Below, piece by piece: positions 39,260 to 52,900 of a DNA stretch of 64,000 nucleotides. How positions within the stretch are numbered: position 1 is the stretch's first letter; each line of letters starts with the position of its first letter. The notes beneath the pieces are model-generated. The model was given only the letters and a program-made list of their open reading frames with translations, was not told where the DNA came from and made no database searches. Source of the stretch: Rotaria macrura (taxonomy: Eukaryota > Rotifera > Eurotatoria > Philodinida > Philodinidae); NCBI GenBank assembly GCA_900239685.1, contig OENT01000289.1, positions 1 through 64,000 on the forward strand, given 5' to 3'. The translations under genes and the position numbers were made by a program.

Positions 39260-42200
39260 ATGGGAAATACAGATTCGAAAGTTGATTTTCGTGTAGCTGT
39301 TGTTCAATTAACGTCTCGTAGTCAGGTAGAATTTGAAGAAAAATAATATATTCAGAAGAATAACTGCTGAATTCGAAATATCATCATTTATAGCAAATCG
39401 AACCCAATGATGAATCATTCTGGGATCAATTTTGGTCGGACAAAATATCAAGTGTTCAAGATATATTTGCTTTAGTGCCAGCTGCTGAAATACGTGCATT
39501 ACGTGAAGAATTACCATCGAATTTAGCTACTCTATGTAATAAACTTGTTGATCGTTTGCAATTAGCTGCAGAACAATCATGTCAGACTCAGCGAGATCAA
39601 ACAGCTGGTTAGAGAAATTTATATAATTCAGACAACAAATGAAGATGTAATTGGTTATCATTATTTTGATTTTTGTTTACTTATAGCCATTAATTGTGTT
39701 CGATTATTAACACGCTTACTACCGTACATATTTGAAGAACCTGAATGGCGAGGCTTTTTTTGGTCAGACATTCCTATAGGTCAACAACAAACAACATCGA
39801 ATGGAGTTCGTAGAGAATCGAACATATTGCTGTGCATTTATAACACCTATTGAGTTTTTCTAGGAATATATCAATAAACCACCATTAGCTGAACGACTTC
39901 TTCAAACGTTAGCCGTACGAAAAATTTCTATTTATTTCTTGTTCTTTTTTGTCTACGTTTGTTTTCTTTTCTTTTCTTTATTCGTCAAGGATCTTTTATT
40001 TTGTCCGGACTTTACAGTTGCATCGAAGAAGAAAAAAGGACCAGTAGGAAAACTTTTATTAAACATTGCAAAAAATTGAAATGAAATCAACATATCTATT
40101 TTTCTTTTCATAGGATAATCCAGAAGATATTCATACTATTGATAGTTGTGAATATATATGGGAAGCTGGTGTTGGTTTTTCCCAAGCACCTGTACATGTA
40201 CCAAGCAATGATCGAAATCGAACAGAAATTCTTAAGCTTTTATTAACATGTTTCTCCGAAACAATTTATATGACACCTACGGGTAATTAATTAAATGATA
40301 ATAGTAATAATAGTTTAAAAAATCGGGAAAAAAAGAAAACGAACGATAATATTTTTCTTTCGATAAACCAGTAGTTCGATCAGTTATTCGAATCTATAGA
40401 ATAGTTAAACCATAGAATTTTAAACTGGTGCACCATGTATCTATTCAAAATTTTAAATTCTCATGTTGTTCTTCTGACTATTATCCATTTCAGAAGTCAA
40501 GGCGCTCGGTTGTTTGTTTCGTATAACTTTTGATAGGAACAAGATAAAGATCTGAGTTTGATAGCAATGAACATTAGTCGGAGAAGAGCATATAGACATA
40601 TCGATTTTTATAAATCTTGATTTTGACTAATCAAATACATTTCTCAATATAGGCTTTGAGGACGAGATTCCAAAGAAAACTTTCTATTACAATTTGACTT
40701 GTAGAAATTTCTTTTCTACAGAGAAGCGATTAGTGTTTTCCAGAATCTTCAACTTTTGGCTTGTTGAGATTCTGGTCAATTAGACGTATATATGGAAAGC
40801 AGTAATACGCCATGCCGAGGCAACTGATGATAGTTGGTCTTCGTTTCACAGAAATTTTTCGAAGGGTTCTCAGAATTTTCTCTCTATAGGATCAACAAAG
40901 ACGATGGTTTGAAAATCCAGTATTTATAGATGCTCGATCAGTGTGAAACGAAAAACAAAATATCGTCAGTGGTCTACACATGGTGAATTACCCATTTTCA
41001 TACATATTTCTGATTGATCAGAATCTCAACTAGCTGAAAGCTGAAGATTCTAGACACCTCTAATAGCTTCTCTGTAGAAAAGAAATTTCAGCAAGTCAAA
41101 GTGTAATCGAAAATTTCCGTCGGAATCTCGTCCTCGAAACTGATAGTAAGCAATTTACGTGATCGGCCAAAATTAAGATTAATGAATATCTTTATGTCTA
41201 TATGCTCTGCTCCGACATTTCTGAAACTGATAGTAGTTTTCTTTTTTATAGGCAGACGAACATCTGAAATACAAATCGTATCTATGTCTATGTCCATAAG
41301 ATTTTTGTAGGATATTGCTGTTTTTGTTTCGTGACGAAAATCAGTACAGAACAGATTGGTTCACGCCAATTATAAACTATGAACGTAAATAAAATTACGG
41401 AACAGTTAAAAGTTCTGATGATTATCGTGATTCCTTGAAAATTCATAAAAATTGCTCGAAACAATATTATTTGAGTTTATGGCTGCAGAAAAAATAGATA
41501 ATATCCGATGTTGAAAATTTTAGTTTCTGATTTTTCTTTAAATATTTGAATAGTCGATTGTATCGAGTGTTATTTCGATTGTTAATTACGTCGAGTTACT
41601 TGTTTCTCGTCTAAATTTCTCTTCTTTCAACACAAATCATTGTTGAAACGATGACTCTTGATGTTGAAATTATGAAGTGATTTCTAATTGCAGAAAATAC
41701 TAGTTTATAGAACTAGAACAAAATATGTTCGTCATATATAAGATTAGATCTTCTCTCTTTGTCTGAATTTGAACAAGAGTATTTTCGGAAAGTTTGATTA
41801 GAGAATACATTTTATATTTCATCTTTCAAGAAACTGCATGAGCCTTCGCCTTCGTTCATTGTCATTTAGAAGAAATTGAGTTGATGATGAAATGAAATTC
41901 TATTCATATTATGATCGGATTTCAACTTATATGACACAATTCGCAGACGAGTATCGATTCTACAAAACAACCGATATTAAAGGTTTTCTAAATCTTTAAA
42001 AGAATCCCTTGATCAACTGTGGCAAACACTTTATTCGACGCTTACAAAAATTTCCTTGCTACTCTCAAATGTCTTCAGTTTCTATTCAAAAAGAATGCAG
42101 AATTCTATTGATCAAAGAAAAGTGTTGCAGCCATTCCGAGAGTTTTATAGTAAAGCGTCAAGAAAACAATTTTGGTTACTTTTTTCCACTTCTAAGGACG

Positions 42201-45200
42201 AACCACTTACTTAATGCTTGAAAGAATATTCTTCTCTGATTGTAACACGCATAGAAGGGGGTAAAATCGTGGCCTTGACCTAGGTAAGCATTAGTACACC
42301 TTTCACATTCTCCTGTCACGTTAAATTCATGTCTTGCCAGCTCTTTTAAAGCCATACGATGAGTTAGCAGTGTTTCACACTAATCTTCGCTAGACTTAGC
42401 AATAATTTTGCCTACCCAAGGGCTTAGTAGTACCTTCTATTGGAGATTGATAAGCCAGAGTATATGGGAGCGACTTGAATTTCTATTATGATAGATTCTG
42501 TCCCCAATCTTGAAAATAGAAGTATTTGTATTTTCTACAGCCATTTATTTGTTGTGTTATTGTGTCTTCGTTGGTAAAAACATAGCTAAAACTTAAAACC
42601 GAATATCAAAAAGTCCCTCCAAAGTGTGCATTATACTTTCTGATCTGGAGATCTTCGGAACAGAGGAGGGTGGTTAAATCATGAAATTGATTCCCTTGTC
42701 CACTCGAATTTCTAGGTTTCCTCATATCCAATTAAAATATCAGAAACTAATCATAGATTAAATTAGACTTTTCCATCTGATTAAGACTGTATGAAGTTGA
42801 CATAGATCTAAAACTTTTATTTGTTCGTTACAGAGTCGGTGAACGTAGTGTTCTTCTACAATCGAATGAGATATAGATACCTGATGAAATATTCTATCGT
42901 CCGTTTTTTTCTCTGGACACTGAATTGTTCCCTGGTGTGTGCAATACGAGAATACGTATGACAAAATCCAGTTTCTATGAGAGTTCCAGCGCATCTCGAA
43001 TTGAANNNNNNNNNNNNNNNNNNNNNNNNNNNNNNNNNNNNNNNNNNNNNNNNNNNNNNNNNNNNNNNNNNNNNNNNNNNNNNNNNNNNNNNNNNNNNNN
43101 NNNNNNNNNNNNNNNNNNNNNNNNNNNNNNNNNNNNNNNNNNNNNNNNNNNNNNNNNNNNNNNNNNNNNNNNNNNNNNNNNNNNNNNNNNNNNNNNNNNN
43201 NNNNNNNNNNNNNNNNNNNNNNNNNNNNNNNNNNNNNNNNNNNNNNNNNNNNNNNNNNNNNNNNNNNNNNNNNNNNNNNNNNNNNNNNNNNNNNNNNNNN
43301 NNNNNNNNNNNNNNNNNNNNNNNNNNNNNNNNNNNNNNNNNNNNNNNNNNNNNNNNNNNNNNNNNNNNNNNNNNNNNNNNNNNNNNNNNNNNNNNNNNNN
43401 NNNNNNNNNNNNNNNNNNNNNNNNNNNNNNNNNNNNNNNNNNNNNNNNNNNNNNNNNNNNNNNNNNNNNNNNNNNNNNNNNNNNNNNNNNNNNNNNNNNN
43501 NNNNNNNNNNNNNNNNNNNNNNNNNNNNNNNNNNNNNNNNNNNNNNNNNNNNNNNNNNNNNNNNNNNNNNNNNNNGACTCTGTAACGAACAAATAAAAGT
43601 TTTAGATCTATGTCAACTTCATAAAGTCTTAATCAGATGGAAAAGTCTAATTTAATCTATGATTAGTTTCTGATATTTTAATTGGATATGAGGAAACCTA
43701 GAAATTCGAGTGGACAAGGGAATCAATTTCATGACTTAATGATCCTTTTCCCTTCAGAAACAATAATCAGATCGTTGTTTTTAATATTTTCATGAAAATT
43801 CTTTAGTTGAGCTACATACTCATCCAAACAAATGGTTGACTTATTTTACATCTGGCCATAATCGGTAAGTACAAATCATTGAAATTGTTATTTGATCTTA
43901 TTTTATTTTTACATTTAGACAAACATTACCTCTATTTACATCATTAATAAATATAGTATTTTCCTATGATCCAGTTGGTTATTTACCGTATAATTATCTA
44001 TTATTTACTGACACACGTGAATCTCTAGTCGAAGTCGCTGCTCAGTTATTATGCATAGCATTAGATACTAGTTCATTCTCTTCAAATGATCAACCATCAT
44101 CGCCAACAAATAGAACAGTATCATCGTTGCCAGGCGATGATTGCCCGAATTTATTTATTAATTATTTATCACGTATTCATCGTGATGACGTAAGAATATC
44201 TACGCACAACACCATAATTAATCTATAAACAAGTTTTTGTTTTCTGTGTCTTTTTAAGGATTTTAATATTTTATTGAAAGGATTTTGCCGTTTACTAAAT
44301 AATCCTCTGATTCAAACGTATTTACCTGGTTCATGTAAAAAAATTGGATTTTATCAAGAACTACTTATTTTATTTTGGAAATTTTGCGATCGAAATAAGG
44401 TTCAAATGAATGATTTGAATGATTTTCATATTCTCTTGTTGTTTTCTTTTCTAATGATGGAATAGAAATTTTTATATTATGTTTTAAAATCTAGTGAAGT
44501 ACTGGATTTACTTGTACCAATACTGTATTTTCTAAATGATGCTCGTTCGGATACATGTAAATATATAATACATACATCTAATAGAGTTGAATCAAAATAA
44601 AAATTTCTCTTCTTTATTTTTTCTTCTAGCAAAAATTGGCTTAATGCATATTGGCGTGTTTATTTTACTTTTATTGAGTGGCGAAAGAAATTTCGGTGTT
44701 CGTTTAAATAAACCTTACGTAACACGTGTACCAATGGATATACCTGTATTTACAGGAACTCATGCAGATTTATTAATAATTGTAAAAATTCATATTTCAT
44801 TTCGATAGATTAAGAAAATAGGTCGTTTCTTGTGCATGTGTTATTTTTAGGTCTTTCATAAAATAATTGTTTCGGCACATACACGTTTACAACCATTATA
44901 TGATTGTCTACTAACAATAATTGTGAATATTTCACCTTATCTTAAAACTTTGTCAATGGTTTCAAGCAATAAATTATTACATTTACTTGAGGTAGTTATT
45001 TGTCTTTATTATCTTAGCAATCAATCTTTCGGGCAAGCATCAATTATAATCTCGATCATGATAAATTTTCTTCTTTTCCCATACGAACAAGATTTTCGAT
45101 TTTATATTCAAGACGTTTTTTTCTCTCATAATCAAACGTGATATCTTATGTGAACAGATGCATTGTACATTCGAAGGTCATAGTGTCATAACTGTTTTTT

Positions 45201-47291
45201 TTTCCTTGAAGTTTATTAACATAAAAACTCTTACAATAAGCTCGTACCAAATGTTCATGAAGTCATAGAGATAACTAAAAAACGATGTCGTATTTTCTCG
45301 ACATTACTAAGAGTGAAACTAGAACGAAATATCTTTTTCCTCTTACTTAGATTAACAACAATGGAATCCACTTATTGTTCAAGTCAACGTATCTAATTTT
45401 GATTATGTGACTGATTTTTTCGAATAATCTCTTCTGGTCCGGATCTATGTAAATATCTAAACTCTTTCAGCTTCGTAGGGATCGGAAAAGTCATTAATCA
45501 GTATTCTTTCTAGCATAAGAGTATCAATTTTGCGAATCGTTTCTATGGGGCAAACTGTACCTCTGATGAAATTTTCAAACAAATCGCATACGAAAAATTT
45601 ATCTTCAACAAAGCATTTTTTTTCCTGTTCAATCTTAATTTGTCATTTGGTCACAAGAATGAGTCATGTTTTTTTTTTATGAAGGTTATCTTTTTGCTCA
45701 CGGACACTAAATTGAATTTTTCGAGAAAAATAATCTTATCTCATAACAAATAGACAATTATTTAGAATATTCAGTTGTTAAAAATATGTTCCAATTTCGA
45801 AATTTGTTCTAGTAAATAACCTTGTAGAATATGAATATCTCTGTTATTTTCACTGAATGAAAATTTTGTTGACTGAATCGCTCAGAGAAGTCGAAAGTAA
45901 TTTAACATACAATTCATAGACACAAATAGACTTTTCGAACATATTAGTGTAATTTGACTTTCATTTATTTAGGCATTTAGTTCACCATGGTTTTTATTAG
46001 CTGCACCAGATAATCATCATCTTGTTTTTTTTCTTCTCGAAGCTTTTAATAATGTTATTCAATATCAATTCGATGGTAATCAATTTTCGTCTTGTTTGAA
46101 AAATACTCTTTCATAAAATAATTCTAGGCAATGCAAATCTTGTTTACACAATAATTCGTAAACGACAAGTGTTTTTCTCGCTAAGCAATCTAGCTACCGA
46201 TAGTCAAACATTAGCAAAATTAAGTGTAAAAAATTCTAATCCACCACCAGCATCATCAAAGAAAATGACAGATACTTCTGCTAATAAGCAAAGTATTTTT
46301 CAAATAAATGCAAAATCAAATGTCGATGGTGAACCACCACTAAATAAAGATATTTTACAACAGTCAAACACAAATACAACTAGTCTTATAACGAGTTCTA
46401 TGACAACAACACTTGCAGAAACACCATGTAAATCAAAAAATTTTAATTATAATTTCGACCATTTCGATTCTTCTCCTCAAACAGAAATCATCTTGAGTGG
46501 ATGACTTTCTGTCATTTATACTTCATTCATATTTTATGCACACGAAATTATGTTTCTTTGATCATAGACGATCTATTTTTTTTATTTATGTATTGATAAA
46601 TTCTCGTTGAACCTATTTCTTGCTTAACGACTTATAGCTATTCACAAAATGACTGAACGTACATTGGCCGCCTCTCCGAACATGGATGGTACTTCACATC
46701 AACGTACTGGTACTAACAATGATACATCTTCGTCATCGAGTCAAGTCTCTATCATGTCGAATATATTTTTATGAAAGTTCTGCTCATTTTTCTTTTTCTG
46801 TTTCCTATTTAGTCTGCTTCACCTCCATCACCAACTATGATACCTTCGAATCATTTTCAACAAACAGATAGCAGTACTTGGTCTCCAACATCGGAATGGG
46901 TACAATCATGGAAAGGCAAATTACCACTACAAACAATAATGCGTCTTCTTCAAGTTCTTGTACCACAAGTTGAAAAAATCTGCATGGATCGTGGTTTAAC
47001 TGATGAAAGTGAAATAATTAAATTTCTACAACATGGAACACTTGTCGGCCTATTGCCTGTACCTCATCCAATATTAATTCGAAAATATCAACCGAATTCG
47101 GGTACAGTCATGTGGTTTCGTACATATATGTGGGGCGTTATTTATCTCAGGTAGACGAAAATTAAACGAAGAAACGTTTTAATCAATATTTATTTGCATA
47201 TGTTGAATTTCATTCTTGCTTATTTAGGAATGTGGATCCACCTATTTGGTACGATACGGATGTTAAATTGTTTGAAATACAACGTGTTTAG
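39260..47291 (+). CDS. HID1: HID1, complete, 17 exons
   Basis: Exons: 39260-39325, 39394-39607, 39687-39805, 39864-39914, 39990-40043, 40114-40282, 43807-43864, 43919-44189, 44259-44399, 44466-44556, 44630-44781, 44851-44991, 45973-46075, 46128-46496, 46638-46744, 46813-47150 and 47228-47291, giving 835 residues (human 788). HID1 is a peripheral Golgi protein needed for dense-core vesicle and neuropeptide sorting. MGNTDSK carries the N-myristoylation pattern (Gly2, Ser6). Conserved blocks are FWDQFWSD, FALVPAAEIRA, LLPYIFEEPEWRGFFW, DLLFCPDFTV, CEYIWEAGVGF, NLFINYLSRIHRDD, LLSGERNFGVRLNKPY, PVFTGTHADLL, KLPLQTIMRLLQVLVPQVEKIC, FLQHGTLVGLLPVPHPILIRKY and the C-terminal DTDVKLFEIQRV. Several donors are non-consensus (GTTCGT after exon 3, GTGGAT after exon 14, GTCTCT after exon 15) but are forced by frame. 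Exons 14-15 encode a variable Ser/Thr/Asn-rich linker. AATAAA occurs about 390 bp past the stop. Confidence 0.94.
40578..41215. repeat. 638-bp imperfect palindrome in HID1 intron 6
   Basis: The outer arms 40578-40780 and 41013-41215 (203 bp each) are clear reverse complements. Both contain GCATATAGACATA, GAGGACGAGATTCC and TTTCTTTTCTACAGAGAAGC in arm-specific orientation. Weaker pairing continues inward, for example CTTCGTTTCACAG near 40842 with GTGAAACGAA near 40941. The centre is near 40897. No ORF or target duplication was found. It is probably a foldback element or MITE-like insertion. Confidence 0.75.
42678..43735. mobile_element. TTAA-flanked inverted-repeat element interrupted by the assembly gap
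   Basis: The left arm 42678-42837 and right arm 43576-43735 are reverse complements over about 160 bp with few differences. TTAA flanks each side (42674-42677, 43736-43739). The left arm may continue past 42837 into the N gap. TTAA duplication is typical of piggyBac and Kolobok-type elements, but the ends (ATCATGAAATTG / CAATTTCATGAC) match no signature I know. Any internal coding region would be in the unsequenced part. Confidence 0.65.
43006..43575. other. Assembly gap (570 N)
   Basis: Unsequenced run lying inside an inverted-repeat element. ORFs reported through it are artefacts. Confidence 0.99.
44992..45972. other. HID1 intron 12
   Basis: 981 bp; nothing recognisable. Confidence 0.6.
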
Positions 47292-49928
47292 GAGTGCAAA
47301 CGTAACGAACATTTTCTTCTATTATTGTTGTCATTGTAGTTTTTTTTTCTTCTTTTTCCGCATAATCATTTATTTTATTCTCAAGTTTAACGTATATCTA
47401 TTTAAATTTCTGATAAGTACATATAGAACGAGAGAGAGAGAGAGAGAGAGAGGGTTAGAGAGATTGAAGAAATCTATTTATTGTTTGGAAAAGGAAATTC
47501 AAAGAAAGATTAGAAGATATGAATTTTATGTCATTTTTTTTTCTTTGCTCGTATTGAAGAACGTTAGTTATACATTCGTTATTTGTTGTTGCTGTTGTTT
47601 TTGTTGTCATTTTGGTTTTTTGGTGGATGCTTATAAAAAGAATAAATATCTACATATACATAAACATACGTGCTATTGATCATCAATAAAACAAATAGCA
47701 TTTACGCTATTTCAAGCAGAGTAAAAACAGGTCTGCTATTTTCATAGGTATGATTGATTTTTCCATAACAAACAGAGCAATCACTCGGAAAAGAATGATT
47801 ACTTGTCACACGTGACATTGTCGCAATGTTTTATGCATAGTTAAAAATGACTTCATTGTTATCATTTCTTTTGTTTTATGAATAACTCATTATCCTTCCT
47901 TATTCCAAACACATACTGCTAGACAAAACTAAGTGTAGTGTCTAGCAATGCATTAGATTTGTTTTCATTCACTCGTGTTTTCATTACTAGGATAAGAAAA
48001 AGTGATCGTGGTCGACAGCCTAATTATCATGTCCAATCAACTGTCTGGCTGTCTATCTCTTAATCAACAAAAATGAGGTGAGAAGAAAAAAACCGAAAGG
48101 AAAGATATATTGACAATACTTAACTATCGTCAAAAATGTACTGAACGAGAATGTGCCTTTTCTCATTGATCGATGCAACATTTTTTTTTATATTCGTGTT
48201 CAACATATGCAGATGAATGATCTAAACGTGTGAAGGGAATTGTTTTTCCTTATTGGTAAGAAATCATAGGTCTGTAAATTTTGATTCAATTAAATTCATC
48301 GGTAATTATCTCAGATATTCATGAAGTTGAAAATTTTGGAACATGAACGATGTCGAATTGTTCTTCAATATTTTCGATGAAACCTCTTAATTAAAAGAGG
48401 ATATGACCCCCGAAGGCAAGAGTGACTTTTTTCCGTCATTTTTTGTATTCAATGATTAGTCCATCGTACACACTTCTTAAACGAGTAGACTCCGTCGGTT
48501 CGAAACTGATCGGATCAATGTCCGACTCGATACGTTCTGTTTATGTTCGTTCAATTTTCTATTATATGTTTTTATTTTGCGACAGTTTCTTTTTTACTCT
48601 GTTCCATTGAGAAATCAACTCGTGTGATATGTGTGGGTCAACATGTATTTATTAGTTTTTTGCTGACTGTAATACTCTCTTGGTATGTTCAATGAATACT
48701 ATTGTGTAATCTTCTAAATAACAGGAGAAAAGAAAAGAAAAGAAAATCCAGAGAAATTCAACCATGTAGGTTTGCTCATGAGGTTTGTCAATCATCATCA
48801 TTCATCAACACTTTCGTATCGACAGAGAAAAAAAAAAGAGAAAAATCGCTCCTATCGAACTAACTAGATTAAGAATCAAACATTTATGAATGCTTTTTTT
48901 TTACACTGTTTTATGATTAATAGTAAGAAATTACTAATGCAAATGTTCGTTTTTCACATGAGCCACTTGATACATGTATGCAACGTTATTCATGCATGCG
49001 CCTATTGTATGGTATGTATAAGTGCCTGAATTTTGAGATTGAATTTCCATTTGAACAACGTTCAATCTTATGTGAATATATAATATCAAATGTTTATTGT
49101 GTCCTACAGACGAAAAAAAAATCGAATCGAGCATGAATAGAAAAAAGATTCATACAAATTTTCTTCGTAAAGACTTGAAAGGTTATAAATGTTCATTTAA
49201 ATATAACAGTTGAAATAATAACTAGCTTCGTGTGATACATTGTATGGAAGTTTATCACCCATTTTACTTCTTTTTTCATTATAAACTTGTCAATTTTTAA
49301 TTTCGATTCTATAGAAGTGTTTGATGACCTTCTTTTTCTCTCGGTTTTTTTTTCTCTTGTCAATTTGATCTTTTCAACTGGTACACTATTCATTTAATAT
49401 CCATCTCTACACGTAAAATGTGTTTGTATTGAACACAAATACATAGGCATACATAGTCGGGTAAATATCATAGAGAAAAAAAAAGAATGTTGTTATGTTT
49501 TGTACAGGGAACAAGAGAATGGAGAGGATTGTGCGTGTTTGCGCCTACACTCGTGCACTAGTCTAATGACCGAACGAAACGAACGAGAAAGTTAATACGA
49601 TTTTTTTCTTCTCTTCTTCTTGTCTATCTGTCTGTACGTGCGTACTCGCGTCCGAACAACATTAGCAGTTTAAGTTGAATTTCCCTTCGATGAAGAAAAA
49701 ACGCGAAGAAAATTGATCATTCATCCACATCGATAACGCGGTATGTATATTGTGTCCTTCAATTGCTGTCTTTTCCTTTTTTTTTTCTCCTCGTTTTTTT
49801 AATCAACAGAAAGACGAAGAAAAAAGACGAAGAATTTTGACCTTGTCCTGAATACAACTCTTTAATTGAATGTCTTTTCCGTTTTCTCTTTATTCTTATT
49901 CTTATTCTTGTAGTATTTTCTTTTTTAA
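47292..49928. repeat. Intergenic HID1 / Rap1GAP, simple repeats only
   Basis: 2.6 kb. A (GA)n microsatellite lies at about 47429-47452. There is an (AAAAG)n run near 48725-48746 and pyrimidine tracts just upstream of the Rap1GAP start. No gene was recognised. Confidence 0.6.
47429..47452. repeat. (GA)n microsatellite
   Basis: About 12 GA units, 140 bp past the HID1 stop, probably in its 3' UTR. Confidence 0.9.
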
Positions 49929-52900
49929 ATGACTTGGTGTGCGAAAATTTATGATATATTTAATGGATGGAATGATGATGATGAACACGAATTACCATCG
50001 ACGCCAGCTGTTAAAGTCATTAATGGTCTACCCGAATCATCAATAACATCAAAAGTTAATCGACTTACTGCAAAAAATGATAGTACATATCTCGAAAGAT
50101 CTCAATCGATATCAAGTATAAACAATCCATTAAACTACAATAAACAAAAGTATGTTCGATCTTGATCACAGTGAAAAAGTTCATTGAAACATGTTCATTG
50201 TTACAGGCAAAATGGATATTTTTCGTCCAATTGTAATAATGATTATTTTCATCGACAAGAACCACAGAGATCATATGGCATTGCAACAATGTAAATGAAT
50301 TGATTCTTTTTGTTTTTTAAAAACTTTTCTCGATTTACTAAATAAATAATATTATTCAATTTGTATTTTTTTAGTTCGAACATGTCACTCAATCTACCAT
50401 CTTATTCAAAGTATGTTTAAATTCTTCACATCTGTTCACAATCAATCCTTATCTTAATTGAAGGAGAATGTGAGATTGATTTAGGATTTTTCTTCTGTAT
50501 TTCTTTTTTTTTTATCAAATATCGATTATGTCAATATTTTCAAAGATCTACATATATCACTCCCTACCATCATCAAACAGCATCTCGCGTTTCTTTCCTT
50601 TTTCTTTCACACAAGATATAATCATATCATACTTCTATGTTTCTTATTATTTTTTTCTTCTTGATGTCTATTCTTCTAGGTATATAGGAAATCAAGACGA
50701 ACAACAATTGGCACGAAGTTATTCATTTGAATTGCAACGAAATAATTTCTTATTACCATCAATTGATAATATATCATCCGATATGAATTATTCAACATCG
50801 CGACAAAGAAATTATTTCGATACATCACAGAGATCAATGTCAATAAATGGTCTTGTGAATAGTGCTATGATTAGTAGTGACGTTTCGTTATCGAATAGAA
50901 AGGTAACAGAATTATTGATTGAATATTTTCTATTGTTAAAATTATCGTAACTGAGAACGGTTACGGTTAATTTATTTTTTGAATGTCATAACCATGACTT
51001 AAATCTTTTGATAATCATTCGTTTCATGATGTATTAGACACTTTTTCTTACTAGTCTGTTAATTAATGATCAATGGTAGTATTCGATTAGAATTTAGAGT
51101 TTCATAATTACACTATATTTTTCAATCTAAATATGGAAAAATCATGATTTCATGACTTTTAAACGAATTCAAATATGCAGCAGATATAAGAGGCTTCATA
51201 CTCTACTATACATTGTTTCTTATTGTATTTATGTTACTAAACAACGTGGACTACGCTAAGGAAGTTGATAGTCATCGATCAAATTTCTCATCAACACACG
51301 ATTTTTTTAATGAAAATATTTATATTTAATATGAAAACATACCTATGCTCTTCAACAATTTTTCATTCCGACAGTGTTCATATGTCGAGATATGGGAGGT
51401 CCTCTCGGTTTCTTTTTGACATGGTTCATTAGAGCTCGTCTAGCTAATGAAACGTTATGAAGAGGGAAGATAAGAAGGCCATCCCTGACATACGGACCCT
51501 CCCATTATAAAATGATCCGTCATCGTTCGACGATACTATTTACTTTGTCTTGACTTTCGTTAACGATCAGAAAAACCTCTGTTTCAAAAAGCATAAAATT
51601 TTTGTATAACTAACTATAAATTAATTTTTCTCGATTCATTGATATTCTTAGATCCTCGATAGCATAATGAGACTTGTCAAAAGATATACTAACTTTAAAT
51701 TGCATCTAGTACTCAGTTCAAAAGAAAAGAACAAGCTATCAATATTACAGTCGTACAAGGTTTTACTAAATGAAACAATCTATAGCATCCTAAATCGTTT
51801 TTCCTATTAATTGAGCGAGACGAAACTAATTAGATTCGAAAACAAAAATATGGATTCAAATATGCTTCTATGCATAGTATCGATGATAAAAATCATTGAT
51901 TCTTTATCTGATGTATAAGAAACGTTTCGATACTTGATTAATTTACAAGAATCTAAATTTGTTGACGTTAATTTTTTTAATTAATCAATAGTAATGATAT
52001 ATTGGACGATGGATAGACTAGTAGGTTTATTTGACAGGTATTTTCAAGCATAGAAAAATCACTATCAATAGTTATCATTACAGAAGTTTCAGCAAAAACA
52101 AAAAATAATTAGAGCAAAACGTTCATATTTGTATATCTTAACTTTTCCACTGTCATAAGAATATCATTTAAAGATTATTATAGAAGTCAAGCCGATTGAA
52201 ACTTTTTGACATGATATTTTAATTGGCAATAAATGCACTATTAAGCTATCAAATATATAGCTTGATGTCATAGGATATCCTTGTCTCATGAAACAAAAAA
52301 AAACCGATGTTGATCTTCCAGCTCCTCCACATGAAGGCCGTTCGTAAATCCTTGTAATTAGAGTTCAACACCATTTATTTGCTAGCAAACTATAAGACTA
52401 GAGGATTAAACTTTAGTTTTTCTTTTACACGGTAATGGTACTTTTTTTTGTAACTGCGCTATGCTCACTTCTCGGAAAAGAGAAGTAGGCGTTTTTTTAG
52501 AAATGTGAGCAACTATCAAACGTCGAGATATTGATCTACCTTCTTGATAAAACATCGATAAGGGATATTAGTTCGGTTAGTACGATCATGAACTGTCACC
52601 ACTCAAGATATGATAGTTAAAGCACCATATATGTATATATGAGTTCGTATTTAATGATCTTAATCATTAAAACTTTAACTTCAAAACAACTGCAATAGAT
52701 CGATAGGTACTAAAAAACTTTTCATAGAATTCTATTGTATATATATATATATATATATATGTGACACTGTCTTCGGTTAAATATGATTCGTTATATTACT
52801 ATGACATTTTTCTTCGAGCAAAGCTTTTCTCTTAAGTTGAAATCTGACGATGAGTCGTTTTACATATTGAGTATACTGTTCGATGCGGATTATCGTACTG

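Noticed and set aside
42925..43596. Three long ORFs of 200 or more codons across this interval
   Set aside because: They consist almost wholly of N bases and are artefacts of the assembly gap.
51388..51516. Possible inverted-repeat element in Rap1GAP intron 4
   Set aside because: Only about 11 imperfect bases pair and no target duplication is visible.
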